From Armatimonadetes bacterium CG06_land_8_20_14_3_00_66_21 (GTDB lineage Bacteria > Armatimonadota > Abditibacteriia > CG2-30-66-41), in the NCBI GenBank assembly GCA_002779825.1, contig PEVN01000507.1, forward strand, positions 859-37,491: a stretch of DNA of 36,633 bases, in the 5' to 3' direction. Under the pieces are notes generated by a model that made no database searches, was not told the origin of the DNA, and saw only the letters and a list, made by a program, of their open reading frames with translations. This document shows, one piece after another, positions 24,450 through 33,531 of this stretch. Within the stretch, counting starts at the first letter, position 1. Each line of letters opens with the position of its first letter. Position numbers and translations under genes: made by a program.

Positions 24450-24539
24450 CGTAGGGTAAAGCTCCAGCTTTGCCGCTCTTCGCGGTGAGGCGCCGCGCCC
24501 CTGCGGTCAAGGGCGGCAAAGCTGGAGCTTTATCCTACG
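24450..24539. repeat. long inverted repeat, 27-bp arms
   Basis: Arms at 24450-24476 and 24513-24539 match at 26 of 27 positions around a 36-nt spacer; the outer edge is CGTAGG(G/A)TAAAGC. Each arm contains an internal palindrome, AAAGCT-CC-AGCTTT. It lies 22 bp beyond the start of the M20 gene and just after the stop of the FAD gene (24551). It may act as a 3' hairpin for the latter. Architecture and edge match the repeats at 15950 and 21784. Confidence 0.88.
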
Positions 24540-24550
24540 GAAGCCCGGGA

Positions 24551-26905
24551 TCACTCGTCGTACACGCGGACTTCGTACACGCGGGCGGGGTGGGCGTCGT
24601 GCCAGACGCTCTTCACTGTTAGGCGGAGCGCGTCGGCTGTCACGCGCTCGAAGGCGTGTATGCGGCGGCGGCGGTAGTTGTCGGCAGCCGCTGCGACGGG
24701 GCGCCACTCGTCGCCGACGCGGACCTCCAGTTCGTAGTCGCGCGCGCACATGGGCGACACGCGCTGGTCGCAGTTGAAAGGCATCTCCTGGTACGCCCGG
24801 GTCAACGTGTCGAAGACGAGGTGGACGGTGTTGAACGACTTCGGCTCGTCCCAGCTCAGCGTCAACGCCTGGGGGAAGCCGGGCCGGGCGATCCAGGCGT
24901 TGACCGGGTTGGTGGCGAACCGGCGGTTCCAACCGTTGATGACGTTGGCCGCTTCGCCGAATGCCGGATGGGGCGAGAGCTGGAAGCAGTGGGCGTCGCA
25001 GTCGATCTCGTATTCGACAGCGTCGGTAGTCAGCCAGCACCGGCGGGCGTAGTCGCAGTAGCCCTGCTGTCGCGCCCAGAAGACCTGCGGGTGCGACAGC
25101 AACGTCAGGCAGTAGCGGTCGTCGTCAGAGGTCGGGTCCTTGGGCGCCAACTCGATCTCGAGCGGGAAGTCCACCCAGCCAGCGAAGTTGGCGGGTACCT
25201 CAACCGCGCTGTCGGCGACCGGCGCGAACTTGGCGACGGTGTGGTCCGCGCCCCATTCGGCGCGGTTCGCCACCTTGACGTAGCGGAACCGGTGCGGCAG
25301 GTGATCGGGCTGCCACTTCGCGGCAGCCTCATAGCGAGAGAGCTTCATCCGCAGCGTGGCGGGCGAGTCGGCCCGGTTCATCACCAGCGCGCTGACGCGG
25401 TCGAGCCGCGGCGCCCAGTCCCAGAGCACGTTGCCGCGGACGCAGTCTACCGCCAGCCAGTCGTCGGCGACGGTGCGGCCGTGCCGCACTTCGGTCGAGG
25501 CGGTCACGCGCGCCGAGCGGGCGAGGTCCGTCTCGTCGCCGTTCGGCGCAGTGAGGATCGTGGCGTCCCGCTTAAGAAGCTGCTGCTGAAGCTCGGCGCA
25601 GTGCTGCGCGTACACGTCGCGCGGGCTGCATCCATAGCGCTTGCACAGCCCGGCCGCCAGACCGACCGCCTGCCCGCCGGTGGCCAACGTCTTCATCAGC
25701 CGGACCGTGCCCAGCGCGAGATGTGTCACGCTGACCAACCGGCCGGCGAGGAAGAGGTTGTCGAGGTCCTTCGAGTACAGGCACCGGTAGGGCAGGCTCC
25801 ACAACGGCGGGATGGAGTGGAACACGATGTCGACCTGGGTCACCCGCTCGCCGGTTGGGTCGTGGAGGTCCACCGCATAGCCGCCGTAGCCGACGGCGTC
25901 TTCGAAGTGCCTGGCTTCCTCGACATCCTGCTGGGTGAGCAGGTAGTCGCCCAGGAATCGCCGGCTCTCTCGCTTGCCGGCCTTGGGGCTGACCCAGATC
26001 AGCTCCCAGTTCCGCGCTTCTTCGATGTGCGCCTCGTTCTTGATGTGGTTCCACGCGCTGTAGAGCTGGTGTAACGTCTCTTCGTAGATCTCGTGGTCGT
26101 CGTCAATGGTGTGGCGCTGCCCGCCCGTCTCGGTGTGCCAGAGGAAGCAGAACTCGCCGTCGGGATGCCACGAGCTGTGCTTGTAGAGGCAGTCGGTCAT
26201 CGCCTTCGTGCCGGCGAACCCGTAGCCCGGCTCGAAGGGCGGAGTGCCGGGCGGGGGGATGAACTCGACCGGTTCACGGGCCTTGCGGACCAGCGCGGTG
26301 ATACTGGTACCCATGGTGATGTCATCGGTGACCTCGGGCGCGCTGCGCTCGCCGTACTCGCTCTTCGCCTCCCGCCCCATGCGGAAGCTTGCCCCTGCCT
26401 CGGCAGCCACGTGTCCATCACCGCTGGCCTCGATCACCGCCACCGCCACCTCCACGCGCTTCGTCTTGAAGGTGGCGACGTCCTCGACGACCACGGCCTC
26501 GATCCGCGTCCCGCCCATGACTGGCAGCTTCCCGAGGTGGCGGCGCAGGACGCGCACCCCTGCCTCCTCGCACAGTCGCTTGAGCAAGCTGTCCCACTGC
26601 TGAGCGATGTTGTAGTGGAAGCCGTGGGTGTGAATCTTCGCGCGCAGCCACGCGGCTTCTTCCTCGATCTCGCCGATGATCCCCGTCTCGCTGGCATAGG
26701 GATGGAAGCTGTGGGCACCGGAAATGTGGACGCCCAAGAGCGGGCTGGCGTTGCCGCCCAGCAGCGGGTCCTTCTCGATCAGGATCGTGTCGCACCCCGA
26801 GCGCCCGGCCTGGATGGCCGCGCACAGACCGGCCATCCCACTGCCGATTACCAACACGTCGCAGGCAAGGCGCTCCTCAATTCGGTACGCGACTTGGTCA
26901 CTCAT
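24551..26905 (-). CDS. FAD-dependent oxidoreductase with C-terminal discoidin-like domain
   Basis: A 784-residue protein. The Rossmann FAD motif is VLVIGSGMAGLCAAIQAG (about 18-34) with LIEKD at strand 2. This places it in the FAD_oxidored family (PF12831), common in polysaccharide-degrading gene sets and poorly characterised. The C-terminal 250 residues form beta-sandwich(es) ending in LRLTVKSVWHDAHPARVYEVRVYDE, discoidin/F5-F8-like. No export signal is visible before the Rossmann fold, so it is likely cytoplasmic. The ATG at 26905 is chosen because a longer frame to 27274 is low-complexity and overlaps the divergent gene. It is divergently arranged with the aldolase at 27265. Confidence 0.78.
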   Translation of the reverse strand: MSDQVAYRIEERLACDVLVIGSGMAGLCAAIQAGRSGCDTILIEKDPLLGGNASPLLGVHISGAHSFHPYASETGIIGEIEEEAAWLRAKIHTHGFHYNIAQQWDSLLKRLCEEAGVRVLRRHLGKLPVMGGTRIEAVVVEDVATFKTKRVEVAVAVIEASGDGHVAAEAGASFRMGREAKSEYGERSAPEVTDDITMGTSITALVRKAREPVEFIPPPGTPPFEPGYGFAGTKAMTDCLYKHSSWHPDGEFCFLWHTETGGQRHTIDDDHEIYEETLHQLYSAWNHIKNEAHIEEARNWELIWVSPKAGKRESRRFLGDYLLTQQDVEEARHFEDAVGYGGYAVDLHDPTGERVTQVDIVFHSIPPLWSLPYRCLYSKDLDNLFLAGRLVSVTHLALGTVRLMKTLATGGQAVGLAAGLCKRYGCSPRDVYAQHCAELQQQLLKRDATILTAPNGDETDLARSARVTASTEVRHGRTVADDWLAVDCVRGNVLWDWAPRLDRVSALVMNRADSPATLRMKLSRYEAAAKWQPDHLPHRFRYVKVANRAEWGADHTVAKFAPVADSAVEVPANFAGWVDFPLEIELAPKDPTSDDDRYCLTLLSHPQVFWARQQGYCDYARRCWLTTDAVEYEIDCDAHCFQLSPHPAFGEAANVINGWNRRFATNPVNAWIARPGFPQALTLSWDEPKSFNTVHLVFDTLTRAYQEMPFNCDQRVSPMCARDYELEVRVGDEWRPVAAAADNYRRRRIHAFERVTADALRLTVKSVWHDAHPARVYEVRVYDE

Positions 26906-27082
26906 GCTGTTACGTCTCTCCAGAGACTGCGCTTGTAGTTCCGCCTTCAGGCGGGCCGTCTCCGCCGCGGCTGGATGGCGCACGCCCCGCATGGATACGG
27001 GACTACGAACTGGCGTCCCGGTCCGCGGAACCGCAGGACCTGGTGCGTCCCGCCGGCGTGACAACGGTGAGAAGTACGTCTC

Positions 27083-27097
27083 GGAAAACGCTTTTCC
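27083..27097. promoter_or_regulatory. LacI-family-type operator candidate between the FAD and aldolase genes
   Basis: GGAAAA-CGC-TTTTCC is an inverted repeat with a central CG, the pattern of many LacI/GalR operators. It lies in the 359-bp divergent gap 26906-27264, about 180 bases from each start. A weak -10-like TACTAT (27151-27156) points towards the aldolase. No LacI-family regulator gene is in the window. The remainder of the gap shows no other clear feature. Confidence 0.45.
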
Positions 27098-27264
27098 TTC
27101 CTGCCCGCACCACGCGGCCGGCTTCCCTCCGGCGCCGAATCGAGGTAAGCTACTATCTTCGGCCCGGTTCCGCAGAAGGCTCCCTCGAAGGCACACAGCG
27201 GACCGGACGATCTCCGGGGCGCGGCGGTGGCGCACCAAAAAGCAACAGGAGTGTGTCCAACACG

Positions 27265-28272
27265 ATGAGTGCAAACCCAGAACAGGAATCCACGAAAGAG
27301 AAGGGCACCTGGTTGACCTACCGACCCGAGATCAAAGTCCATGACTGCACCATCCGCGACGGCGGTCTGATGAACGACCACCGGTTCGACGACGCCGTTG
27401 TGCGCGCCGTGTATGACTGCTGCGTCGCTGCCGGTGTTGACTACCTGGAACTTGGCTACAAAAACTCGAAGCGGCAGTTTTCCAAAGATGATTTCGGCCC
27501 GTGGAAGTTCTGCGACGAAGAAGACCTGCGCCGGATCGTCGGCGATAACCCGACGGACCTCAAGCTGTCGGTCATGGCAGACGCGGAGAAGAGCGACTAC
27601 AAGGAAGACATCCTCCCCGCCGACGAGAGCGTTCTCGACATGGTCCGGGTGGCGACGTACATCCATCAGATCCCCATCGCCATCGACATGATCAACGACG
27701 CCCATGAGAAGGGCTACGAGGTCACGGTCAACCTCATGGCCGTGTCCACCGTCCACGAGAGCGACCTCGACGAGGGGCTTCAGGTACTGGCGCAGACGCC
27801 GGTGAGCACCATCTACGTGGTCGACAGCTTCGGCGCGTTCTACTCCGAAGAGGTCCAATCGCTCACCAAGAAGTACATGGACGCCTGCGCGGGAACCGGC
27901 AAGCAAGTCGGCATACACGCCCACAACAACCAGCAACTCGCCTACGCCAACACCATCGAGTCCATCGTGTTGGGGGCGAACCGCCTCGACGCCACGTTCT
28001 CCGGGCTGGGGCGCGGGGCGGGCAACTGCCCGCTCGAGCTGCTCGTCGGCTTCCTGCACAACCCGCGGTACCGGCTTCGCCCGATCCTGGACTGCATCGA
28101 GAAGTACATCGAGCCACTGCGCGAGACGATGCAGTGGGGCTTCGATCTCTCGTACATGCTGACCGGGCTGCTGAACCAACACCCGCGCGCAGCGATGGCC
28201 TACCTCGACAAGCCCAAAGACCAGCGCGAGAGCATCGTGAGCTTCTATGACGCGGTGACCGAGCAGGTGTAG
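27265..28272 (+). CDS. DRE-TIM metalloaldolase, 4-hydroxy-2-oxovalerate aldolase-like
   Basis: A 335-residue HMGL-like TIM-barrel enzyme. The metal-binding blocks are HDCTIRDGGLMNDHRF (about 26-41), IHAHNNQQLAYANT (about 217-230, the HxH-N motif) and SGLGRGAGNCPLELL (about 246-260). This class performs divalent-metal-dependent retro-aldol or Claisen cleavage of 2-oxo acids. The active-site histidine of the DmpG/BphI enzymes is not at the usual RDGMH position, so the true substrate probably differs from 4-hydroxy-2-oxovalerate. ATG at 27265 chosen; it has GGAG about a dozen bases upstream. It is followed by a good terminator, so it is a single-gene unit transcribed away from the FAD gene. Confidence 0.83.
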   Translation: MSANPEQESTKEKGTWLTYRPEIKVHDCTIRDGGLMNDHRFDDAVVRAVYDCCVAAGVDYLELGYKNSKRQFSKDDFGPWKFCDEEDLRRIVGDNPTDLKLSVMADAEKSDYKEDILPADESVLDMVRVATYIHQIPIAIDMINDAHEKGYEVTVNLMAVSTVHESDLDEGLQVLAQTPVSTIYVVDSFGAFYSEEVQSLTKKYMDACAGTGKQVGIHAHNNQQLAYANTIESIVLGANRLDATFSGLGRGAGNCPLELLVGFLHNPRYRLRPILDCIEKYIEPLRETMQWGFDLSYMLTGLLNQHPRAAMAYLDKPKDQRESIVSFYDAVTEQV

Positions 28273-28306
28273 AACGGCCCCACTTCTGACTCAAGGCGCT
28301 CCTGTC

Positions 28307-28344
28307 AGGCGACGCAGAGACCGAACCCTCTGCGTCGCCTTTTC
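28307..28344 (+). terminator. Rho-independent terminator of the aldolase gene
   Basis: A 13-bp stem (AGGCGACGCAGAG at 28307-28319 with CTCTGCGTCGCCT at 28328-28340) with an 8-nt loop is followed by TTTTCG. The stem is perfect and GC-rich. It separates the aldolase (stop 28272) from the next gene (start 28362). Confidence 0.9.
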
Positions 28345-28361
28345 GTTTGTGGTGCAAGCGC

Positions 28362-29225
28362 ATGGCACACCCCTCCCGATACGCAGCCGGCAGTCGCTAC
28401 TTGCTGTCGCTGCCCGAGCGCAGTGTCCGCGCCGCGGCGGCCGGCGTGGGCGGCTTGTTCTACGAAACCGCCGAACTGGCGTTGCCCGACTGGCTTCGGC
28501 GGTCGCGCGTGTACCAGGCGGTTGTGGGCAAGGGACTGCGTGTCGCCATTGAGCTTGTCGGCGGCGTCGAGGGTCTGCTGCGAGCCGACGACCTCGCGGT
28601 GCGCGAGTTGTTCGTGCGCAAGGCCGCGGGCAACGCCATTGAGCTGGCCAGTTTCCTGGCCACCGGCTGGTCGCCCCTGTGGCTGCTGGCGCCGGCGGCC
28701 GACCTGGCAGGCGGCTCGCGGACGTACCTGCGCGCACTGGTCGAGGAACTCAAGGGCACCGGCGTGCTGCCCCAGGACGCCGACATCGGTTCGGTGGATG
28801 AGCTGTTCGGCGCGCTGGAGGGCACGTCCGGGGTGATGGCGGAGACCATCGACGTTCCGCCGCTTACGGTCGCCGACATGCGGCAGACGTGGGAGGCGCT
28901 CAAGGCGGCAGCCGACCTCCCCGACGCGAAGCAGCTTGCCGGCCTCTGCGCCCAGTTGCAGCAGGCGGCGCAGCGCGAGGGGCGCTCCGTCGCCTCGGTC
29001 TCGTCACTCATCGCGCTGGGGGCGCTCAAAGCCGGGGCACGAATGGGGCACGAGCATCTGTTCGACTACTACCACCAGTCCCTGCGCACGATCTTGTCGG
29101 TCGGGCTGCGGACGTACGCAACGCACGCGCTGCGCCCCTACTTCGCGGCAGCGAAGGCCCAGTTCAACCCAGGACGCCAGACTGCCACGGACGCGCTCTT
29201 GCGGAGGCTGCAAAGGCGGGGCTGA
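28362..29225 (+). CDS. unknown conserved-looking protein
   Basis: A 287-residue protein of unknown function. The ATG at 28362 follows the terminator. The sequence is alanine-, leucine- and arginine-rich with long predicted helices (SLPERSVRAAAAGVGG, DWLRRSRVYQAVVGKGLR, KAAGNAIELASFLATGWSPLW). It has one hydrophobic stretch, WLLAPAADLAGGSRTYLRALV, and a helical C-terminal half. No signal peptide, Cys motif or catalytic signature is visible. The regular helices suggest a membrane-associated or bundle-type protein. Codon use matches neighbours. It is genetically isolated from the surrounding genes, so context gives no function. Confidence 0.7.
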   Translation: MAHPSRYAAGSRYLLSLPERSVRAAAAGVGGLFYETAELALPDWLRRSRVYQAVVGKGLRVAIELVGGVEGLLRADDLAVRELFVRKAAGNAIELASFLATGWSPLWLLAPAADLAGGSRTYLRALVEELKGTGVLPQDADIGSVDELFGALEGTSGVMAETIDVPPLTVADMRQTWEALKAAADLPDAKQLAGLCAQLQQAAQREGRSVASVSSLIALGALKAGARMGHEHLFDYYHQSLRTILSVGLRTYATHALRPYFAAAKAQFNPGRQTATDALLRRLQRRG

Positions 29226-29339
29226 GCGCCCGCATTCGCACCTCTGACCCACGTGGCCCTGCGGATTCGAGGCGGCAGCGGAGGGAGTCGTTCGGGTCGG
29301 CGCACTGCGATCGGTGCCGCGATCAGCCTGTGCAGGGGA

Positions 29340-32300
29340 TCAACGGCGCTTGCCCAGCAAGCCTTCCGCTTTCAGGTACTTCGCGCTGTACCGGCTCGGC
29401 TTGCCTGGTTCGTCGGTCTCCCAGTAGCGGCCGACCGCTCCATCGCCCAGGCTCGTAGCGACCGACCAGAGGGGGAAGGTGTTGGCGTCCATGTCGTGGA
29501 GCTGCTGCAGCTCGACCGTCGGCTGGTCGTCGACCGCGGCGGTGAGCAAATCGGGGGCCGGCTTCCAGAGGCGGGCGAAGAGGCGGTAGGTGCGCTTGCC
29601 CGTCGGGTCCTCGCCGCGAGGCACGCTGAACGGGTAGCTGATCGCGGCTGCGTTCCGGCTGACGGCGCTGCGCACGTACAACCGTTCGGAAGCTGCCGGG
29701 TTCTCGAAGCCTTCGTAGCCGTCGGCCAACCGCCCGTTCTCTGCCTCAAACAGAATCGACCCCTCCGGGAACCGGCCGCCCCTCGAAGGGAAGTAGGTGA
29801 GACCGGGCACGAGCAGGAGTTGGTCGAGGCAGAGCTGGTCGTAGCGGGAGGCAACCTTGAGGACGTGGTCGCCAGGCGCCAGCTCGAAGGCGACGTCCTC
29901 CAACGACCACCGCCAGACGTAGTCGAGGGCGACCTCCACCGTGTAGACGCCGGTCTTGGCGTCCTTCGGCACGGCGAACTTCAGCTCGCGCAGCCCTTCG
30001 GTGCCAGCGCGCTGCCTCCCGACGACTTGACCCTCGGGGTCGTACAAGGTGGCCGTGCTGTGGTAGTTGGTGGTGTACTTACTGTAGCAGCCCTTGAAGA
30101 GGCTGATGGTGAAGTCCTGGTCGGAGGCTTCCACGACCTGGAGATAGACTGTGGGACGCGTGTGCGGCGGGAGCGGCGTGGTTACCCCCGAAGGCTGGTT
30201 CATGTAGACGAGTGGAAGCGTCTGCACGACGACCGGTTCAGACAAGCTCCGCTCGTGCATTGCCCGCACGAGGTCTGCCGAGCCCCACAGCAGCGTCGGG
30301 TCGTTGACACCGAACTTCACCTGCCAGTCGAGATCGCCAGCACCCAACTCAGCGTAGCCGCGGCCACCGGTTAGGAAGTACGCCTGCGCCAGCTCGTTGT
30401 AGAAGGCGCAACTGCGGTCGTTGGGGAAGTTGCCAAGCAGCATCCCAGGCAGTTTCTGGCTCTCGCCGTTGACAGTGTCGCCCGGGCGCTCGCGCAAGCG
30501 GAGGAAGCTGTCCATCATCTGCAGGTGCAGCTCGCGCGCCTCGGGGTCGCCCGTCACGTCGTAGTAGTGGCGCAGCGCCTTGAGGCCCACGCCGCACAGG
30601 TAGGGCCAGAGCGTCACCACGTGGTCGCGTTGGTGGCGGGTGAGGAGGACGTCTCTGCGCGCCGCCTCGAGGAACGTCGGGTCACCGGTCAGGTCGTAGG
30701 CGCACATCAGGTCCATCAGTTTCCAGGCAACCTGCCGCCAGTAGTGCAGATACGGCTGCGGTGGAACTGCGTGGCGCGCGTAGAAGTGGCCCACCTCGGC
30801 AGCTTGCTCGACGATCCGTCGCGAACCCGTGAGCAGACCGTAGTAGGTGACGCCATTGAACCAGGAGTGACCGTTGACTCCCTCCGCCATGAGGTCGGTC
30901 ACCTCGCGGCCGTGGGGTCCGTGGCCGTAGAGGAGCCCCGCGTTTTCGCCGCTGTGGTCGACGTCGATATCGCTGAAGTGGTTGAGGGACGCGTCGGCCT
31001 GATCGAACAGGTCGCGCCGCCCCGTCCGGAAAAACTGCACCATGAGCCCCTCGCCGAGCGCCGATTCGAGGTTCATGAATTCGGAGCCGCCGCCGTAATC
31101 GCCAGCGTGGATCATGCCGCCCGCGCCGGGCTTCAGCGCGGAGTCGCCAATGGCCTTCAGCCAGCGGGCCAACGTGTCGTCGACACAGCGCTCGTAGTTG
31201 GCGAAGGCGCCCGCTGTTCGCGGCTCGGGGAAGGCGTCAAACGCCTTCGTACTGCAGTACCACTCGGGAGAGGCGACCAAAAGCGGCTTCTCAGCGAAGC
31301 ACTGGAGCGACGCCAGTTCTGTGCCGAAGGAGAGCATGACTTCGTGCGTCTTCGCCATGCCCTTGAAGAACTCGACCCTCTCGCCCGGCGCAATCAGACC
31401 GACCTCGAACTGCCGCGGGCTGACCGAGAAGCTCTTGGGCGAATTCTCCCAGAAGCGGCGGACGCAGGCGCCGAGAGCCACCGTCGGGCCAAAGGCGCGA
31501 ACCATCCCCGGGTAGCGCGCGCCCCTCCAGACTTCCTCCTGCCCAACGCGGACCGTGTAGGGATAGTCATTTGGCTTCTGCGGATCGCTGGAGAGCCGCG
31601 ACACCAGCGTCGCCGTCTCGCCCGCCAGTGCCACGGGATTCGTGCGGTCGCCTTCCTGCCAGAGCAACTCCGTCAGCGGCCGGGACTCGGGGAGCGTCAG
31701 CACCAGGGAGACGTCGTCCAGGGCAATCTTCGTCTCCCCGTCCCGACGCAGGAACGTGTGCTCCACGGTCACGAAATCCGCACCCGCATACGCGTGCAAG
31801 CGAAGCACGTAGTCCATCAGCTTGCCCACCGGTGACCCGTAGGCTCCCGTCACCTTCACCGTCACGCGCACCGGGCCGCGCTCCTCGATGGTGAGTTCGG
31901 GCGGCTGCCCGGTGGAACGGAAGGTGCGGTTGGCGCGCAGGTAGCCGGACTCGACCACCTGCTCCTCGGCGCTGTAGGTCCCGTCCTTGTCGCTGTCGAT
32001 CCAGACTCCCTGGATCAGTGGCGAGCCGCCTCTTCCAAGGAGCAGCCGCAACGCCCCGGTGTCAAGCGCCACGCCCTTGGAGTCTTCGGACACGCGTAGC
32101 CGCGAGCTGCTCGCCGCGGGCTCAAGCTCGGTTCCGTACTCAAGTCGGCACCGTGAGTCTGTCGGCGCGAAGGTGGATAGCAGCAGCCACTTCACGCTGC
32201 CGTCCGGCCACCGCGTGAACGCTGCCGGCTGGCAAAGGAGCGGGACGCCGTTGGCGTCGATCAGCCGCACATGCCCCGCGTCCCGCAGCGCGCCGCGCGG

Positions 32301-33392
32301 GAACGGCACGCACTGCGAGAGCGGCCAGTGCAGCTCCGCCCACGGGCGAGCCCTCCCGGCCCCCAACACGGAGAGTTCCACTGCGCCGCGGCGTTCGGGC
32401 TCGGGGGCTGATTTCCGCTGGGACGCGATTGCGTGCACGGCAGGCCGGAAGTCAGCGGCGCCTTCCGGCTGCCAGAACGGATCCATCGTCAGAACAACCT
32501 GGTCGACGGCGAGACCCTCGCCCTCGGCCGCGAAGTTGAGCTGCTGCGTGCCTTCGTTCAGCAGCAACTCGGGGAGAATGGGTCGCACCCAACGCCACTC
32601 GGTGGCGGGCGTCTGAGAGCGGAACTGCCACGCCGTTCCGTCGGCAGTCTGCACGGCGAGAAGGTTCTCGCCGGGGCAGGTGGCGCGCATCCAGAGGTAG
32701 TACTGGCCGGTCTTCTTGGGGGCGATCTCGAACCCGAAGCTGCCTGTGCCGCCGGCGGTGATGCTCAGGCACTGCCCCCCGAGCGCTCCTTCGTCGGGGT
32801 GGGGTTCGCACCCTTGCTTGACCGGCGCAGCGGCCGCTGTCAGCACCAGGTTGTCGGCTGGGTCGATCTTCGCCAACTGCACGTCGTCGACCCACAACGT
32901 GCGCCCGATAGTGATGCGCCACGTCCCGGTATTGGGTGTGGCGAGCTGGATTTCGGCTGTGTCCGCCTCACCTGAGTCGAAGCACATAGTCACCGGCGCC
33001 CAGTCCGCGCCGCGGAACTGTGCCGACTGCAAGTCCACCTGCTGCCCAGCCTCCCGCAACACCACCCGGAACTCGGTGCCGTACACAAACGAGTCACGCT
33101 TCGCCCAGAGGCTCAGCGCATACCGCGAATGCGGCTCGACGGCGGCTCGCTGGCTGACAACGGCAGGTTCCTTGGTCGTGCGGAGGGACCGGACGGCGAG
33201 GCACCCGGCGCCGGTGCGGGCGCTGGCGCCGTCCACCCAGACTTGCTGAAGCCTGGCCGACGCCGAGAGCGACCAGCCCGGCACTTCGCCGTCAGACTCG
33301 GCTTTGGTGTCGAAGTCGCCGTTGGTGAGGAGATTGGCGTGGGCCAAGCCTGCGCAGCAGACGAGTAGGGTCGGGATTACAGGGAATCGCAT
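29340..33392 (-). CDS. secreted exo-rhamnogalacturonan-lyase-like protein (PcRGLX/YetA-like)
   Basis: A 1350-residue protein. The chosen ATG at 33392 gives a signal peptide, IPTLLVCCAGLAHA; a GTG seven codons earlier is an alternative. An N-terminal CBM-like sandwich (about 20-200, NLLTNGDFD, LWVDDVQLAKID) is followed by another sandwich (to about 330). The region from VELSVLGAGRARPWAEL (about 345) to about 1040 has the PcRGLX layout: a beta-sandwich (VRLIDANGVPLLCQP), KWLLLSTFAP, and then an alpha-barrel portion rich in WLKAIGDS, HYWRQVAWKLMDL and CGVGLKALRHYYDVTGDPEA. Further sandwiches close the protein. It would cleave rhamnogalacturonan I or a similar pectic backbone outside the cell. 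The frame is intact. Confidence 0.75.
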   Translation of the reverse strand: MRFPVIPTLLVCCAGLAHANLLTNGDFDTKAESDGEVPGWSLSASARLQQVWVDGASARTGAGCLAVRSLRTTKEPAVVSQRAAVEPHSRYALSLWAKRDSFVYGTEFRVVLREAGQQVDLQSAQFRGADWAPVTMCFDSGEADTAEIQLATPNTGTWRITIGRTLWVDDVQLAKIDPADNLVLTAAAAPVKQGCEPHPDEGALGGQCLSITAGGTGSFGFEIAPKKTGQYYLWMRATCPGENLLAVQTADGTAWQFRSQTPATEWRWVRPILPELLLNEGTQQLNFAAEGEGLAVDQVVLTMDPFWQPEGAADFRPAVHAIASQRKSAPEPERRGAVELSVLGAGRARPWAELHWPLSQCVPFPRGALRDAGHVRLIDANGVPLLCQPAAFTRWPDGSVKWLLLSTFAPTDSRCRLEYGTELEPAASSSRLRVSEDSKGVALDTGALRLLLGRGGSPLIQGVWIDSDKDGTYSAEEQVVESGYLRANRTFRSTGQPPELTIEERGPVRVTVKVTGAYGSPVGKLMDYVLRLHAYAGADFVTVEHTFLRRDGETKIALDDVSLVLTLPESRPLTELLWQEGDRTNPVALAGETATLVSRLSSDPQKPNDYPYTVRVGQEEVWRGARYPGMVRAFGPTVALGACVRRFWENSPKSFSVSPRQFEVGLIAPGERVEFFKGMAKTHEVMLSFGTELASLQCFAEKPLLVASPEWYCSTKAFDAFPEPRTAGAFANYERCVDDTLARWLKAIGDSALKPGAGGMIHAGDYGGGSEFMNLESALGEGLMVQFFRTGRRDLFDQADASLNHFSDIDVDHSGENAGLLYGHGPHGREVTDLMAEGVNGHSWFNGVTYYGLLTGSRRIVEQAAEVGHFYARHAVPPQPYLHYWRQVAWKLMDLMCAYDLTGDPTFLEAARRDVLLTRHQRDHVVTLWPYLCGVGLKALRHYYDVTGDPEARELHLQMMDSFLRLRERPGDTVNGESQKLPGMLLGNFPNDRSCAFYNELAQAYFLTGGRGYAELGAGDLDWQVKFGVNDPTLLWGSADLVRAMHERSLSEPVVVQTLPLVYMNQPSGVTTPLPPHTRPTVYLQVVEASDQDFTISLFKGCYSKYTTNYHSTATLYDPEGQVVGRQRAGTEGLRELKFAVPKDAKTGVYTVEVALDYVWRWSLEDVAFELAPGDHVLKVASRYDQLCLDQLLLVPGLTYFPSRGGRFPEGSILFEAENGRLADGYEGFENPAASERLYVRSAVSRNAAAISYPFSVPRGEDPTGKRTYRLFARLWKPAPDLLTAAVDDQPTVELQQLHDMDANTFPLWSVATSLGDGAVGRYWETDEPGKPSRYSAKYLKAEGLLGKRR

Positions 33393-33452
33393 GGCGAGTT
33401 TGGTCGCGGCCACAGGCGGCGCGCCTTGGGAGAGCGCCGCCGCAACACGATG

Positions 33453-33481
33453 TTGACGGTACTAACGGTCACGGCTAAAAT
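33453..33481 (+). promoter_or_regulatory. sigma-70-like promoter of the Rpn-like gene
   Basis: TTGACG (33453-33458) and TAAAAT (33476-33481) are separated by exactly 17 bases, near consensus. They lie 51 bases before the GTG at 33532. The rest of the 33393-33531 gap has no other clear site. Confidence 0.62.
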
Positions 33482-33531
33482 GGCGCCTACGGGCGTCGGA
33501 GACGGGAGACAACGAACCGCGGAGAAGAGCT

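Noticed and set aside
23048..24454. 468-residue plus-strand open frame
   Set aside because: Antisense to the M20 peptidase, whose catalytic motifs on the minus strand are unmistakable.
26906..27274. N-terminal extension of the FAD oxidoreductase
   Set aside because: Residues before MSDQ are low-complexity, overlap the divergent aldolase start and contain no domain. The Rossmann motif fits the shorter start.
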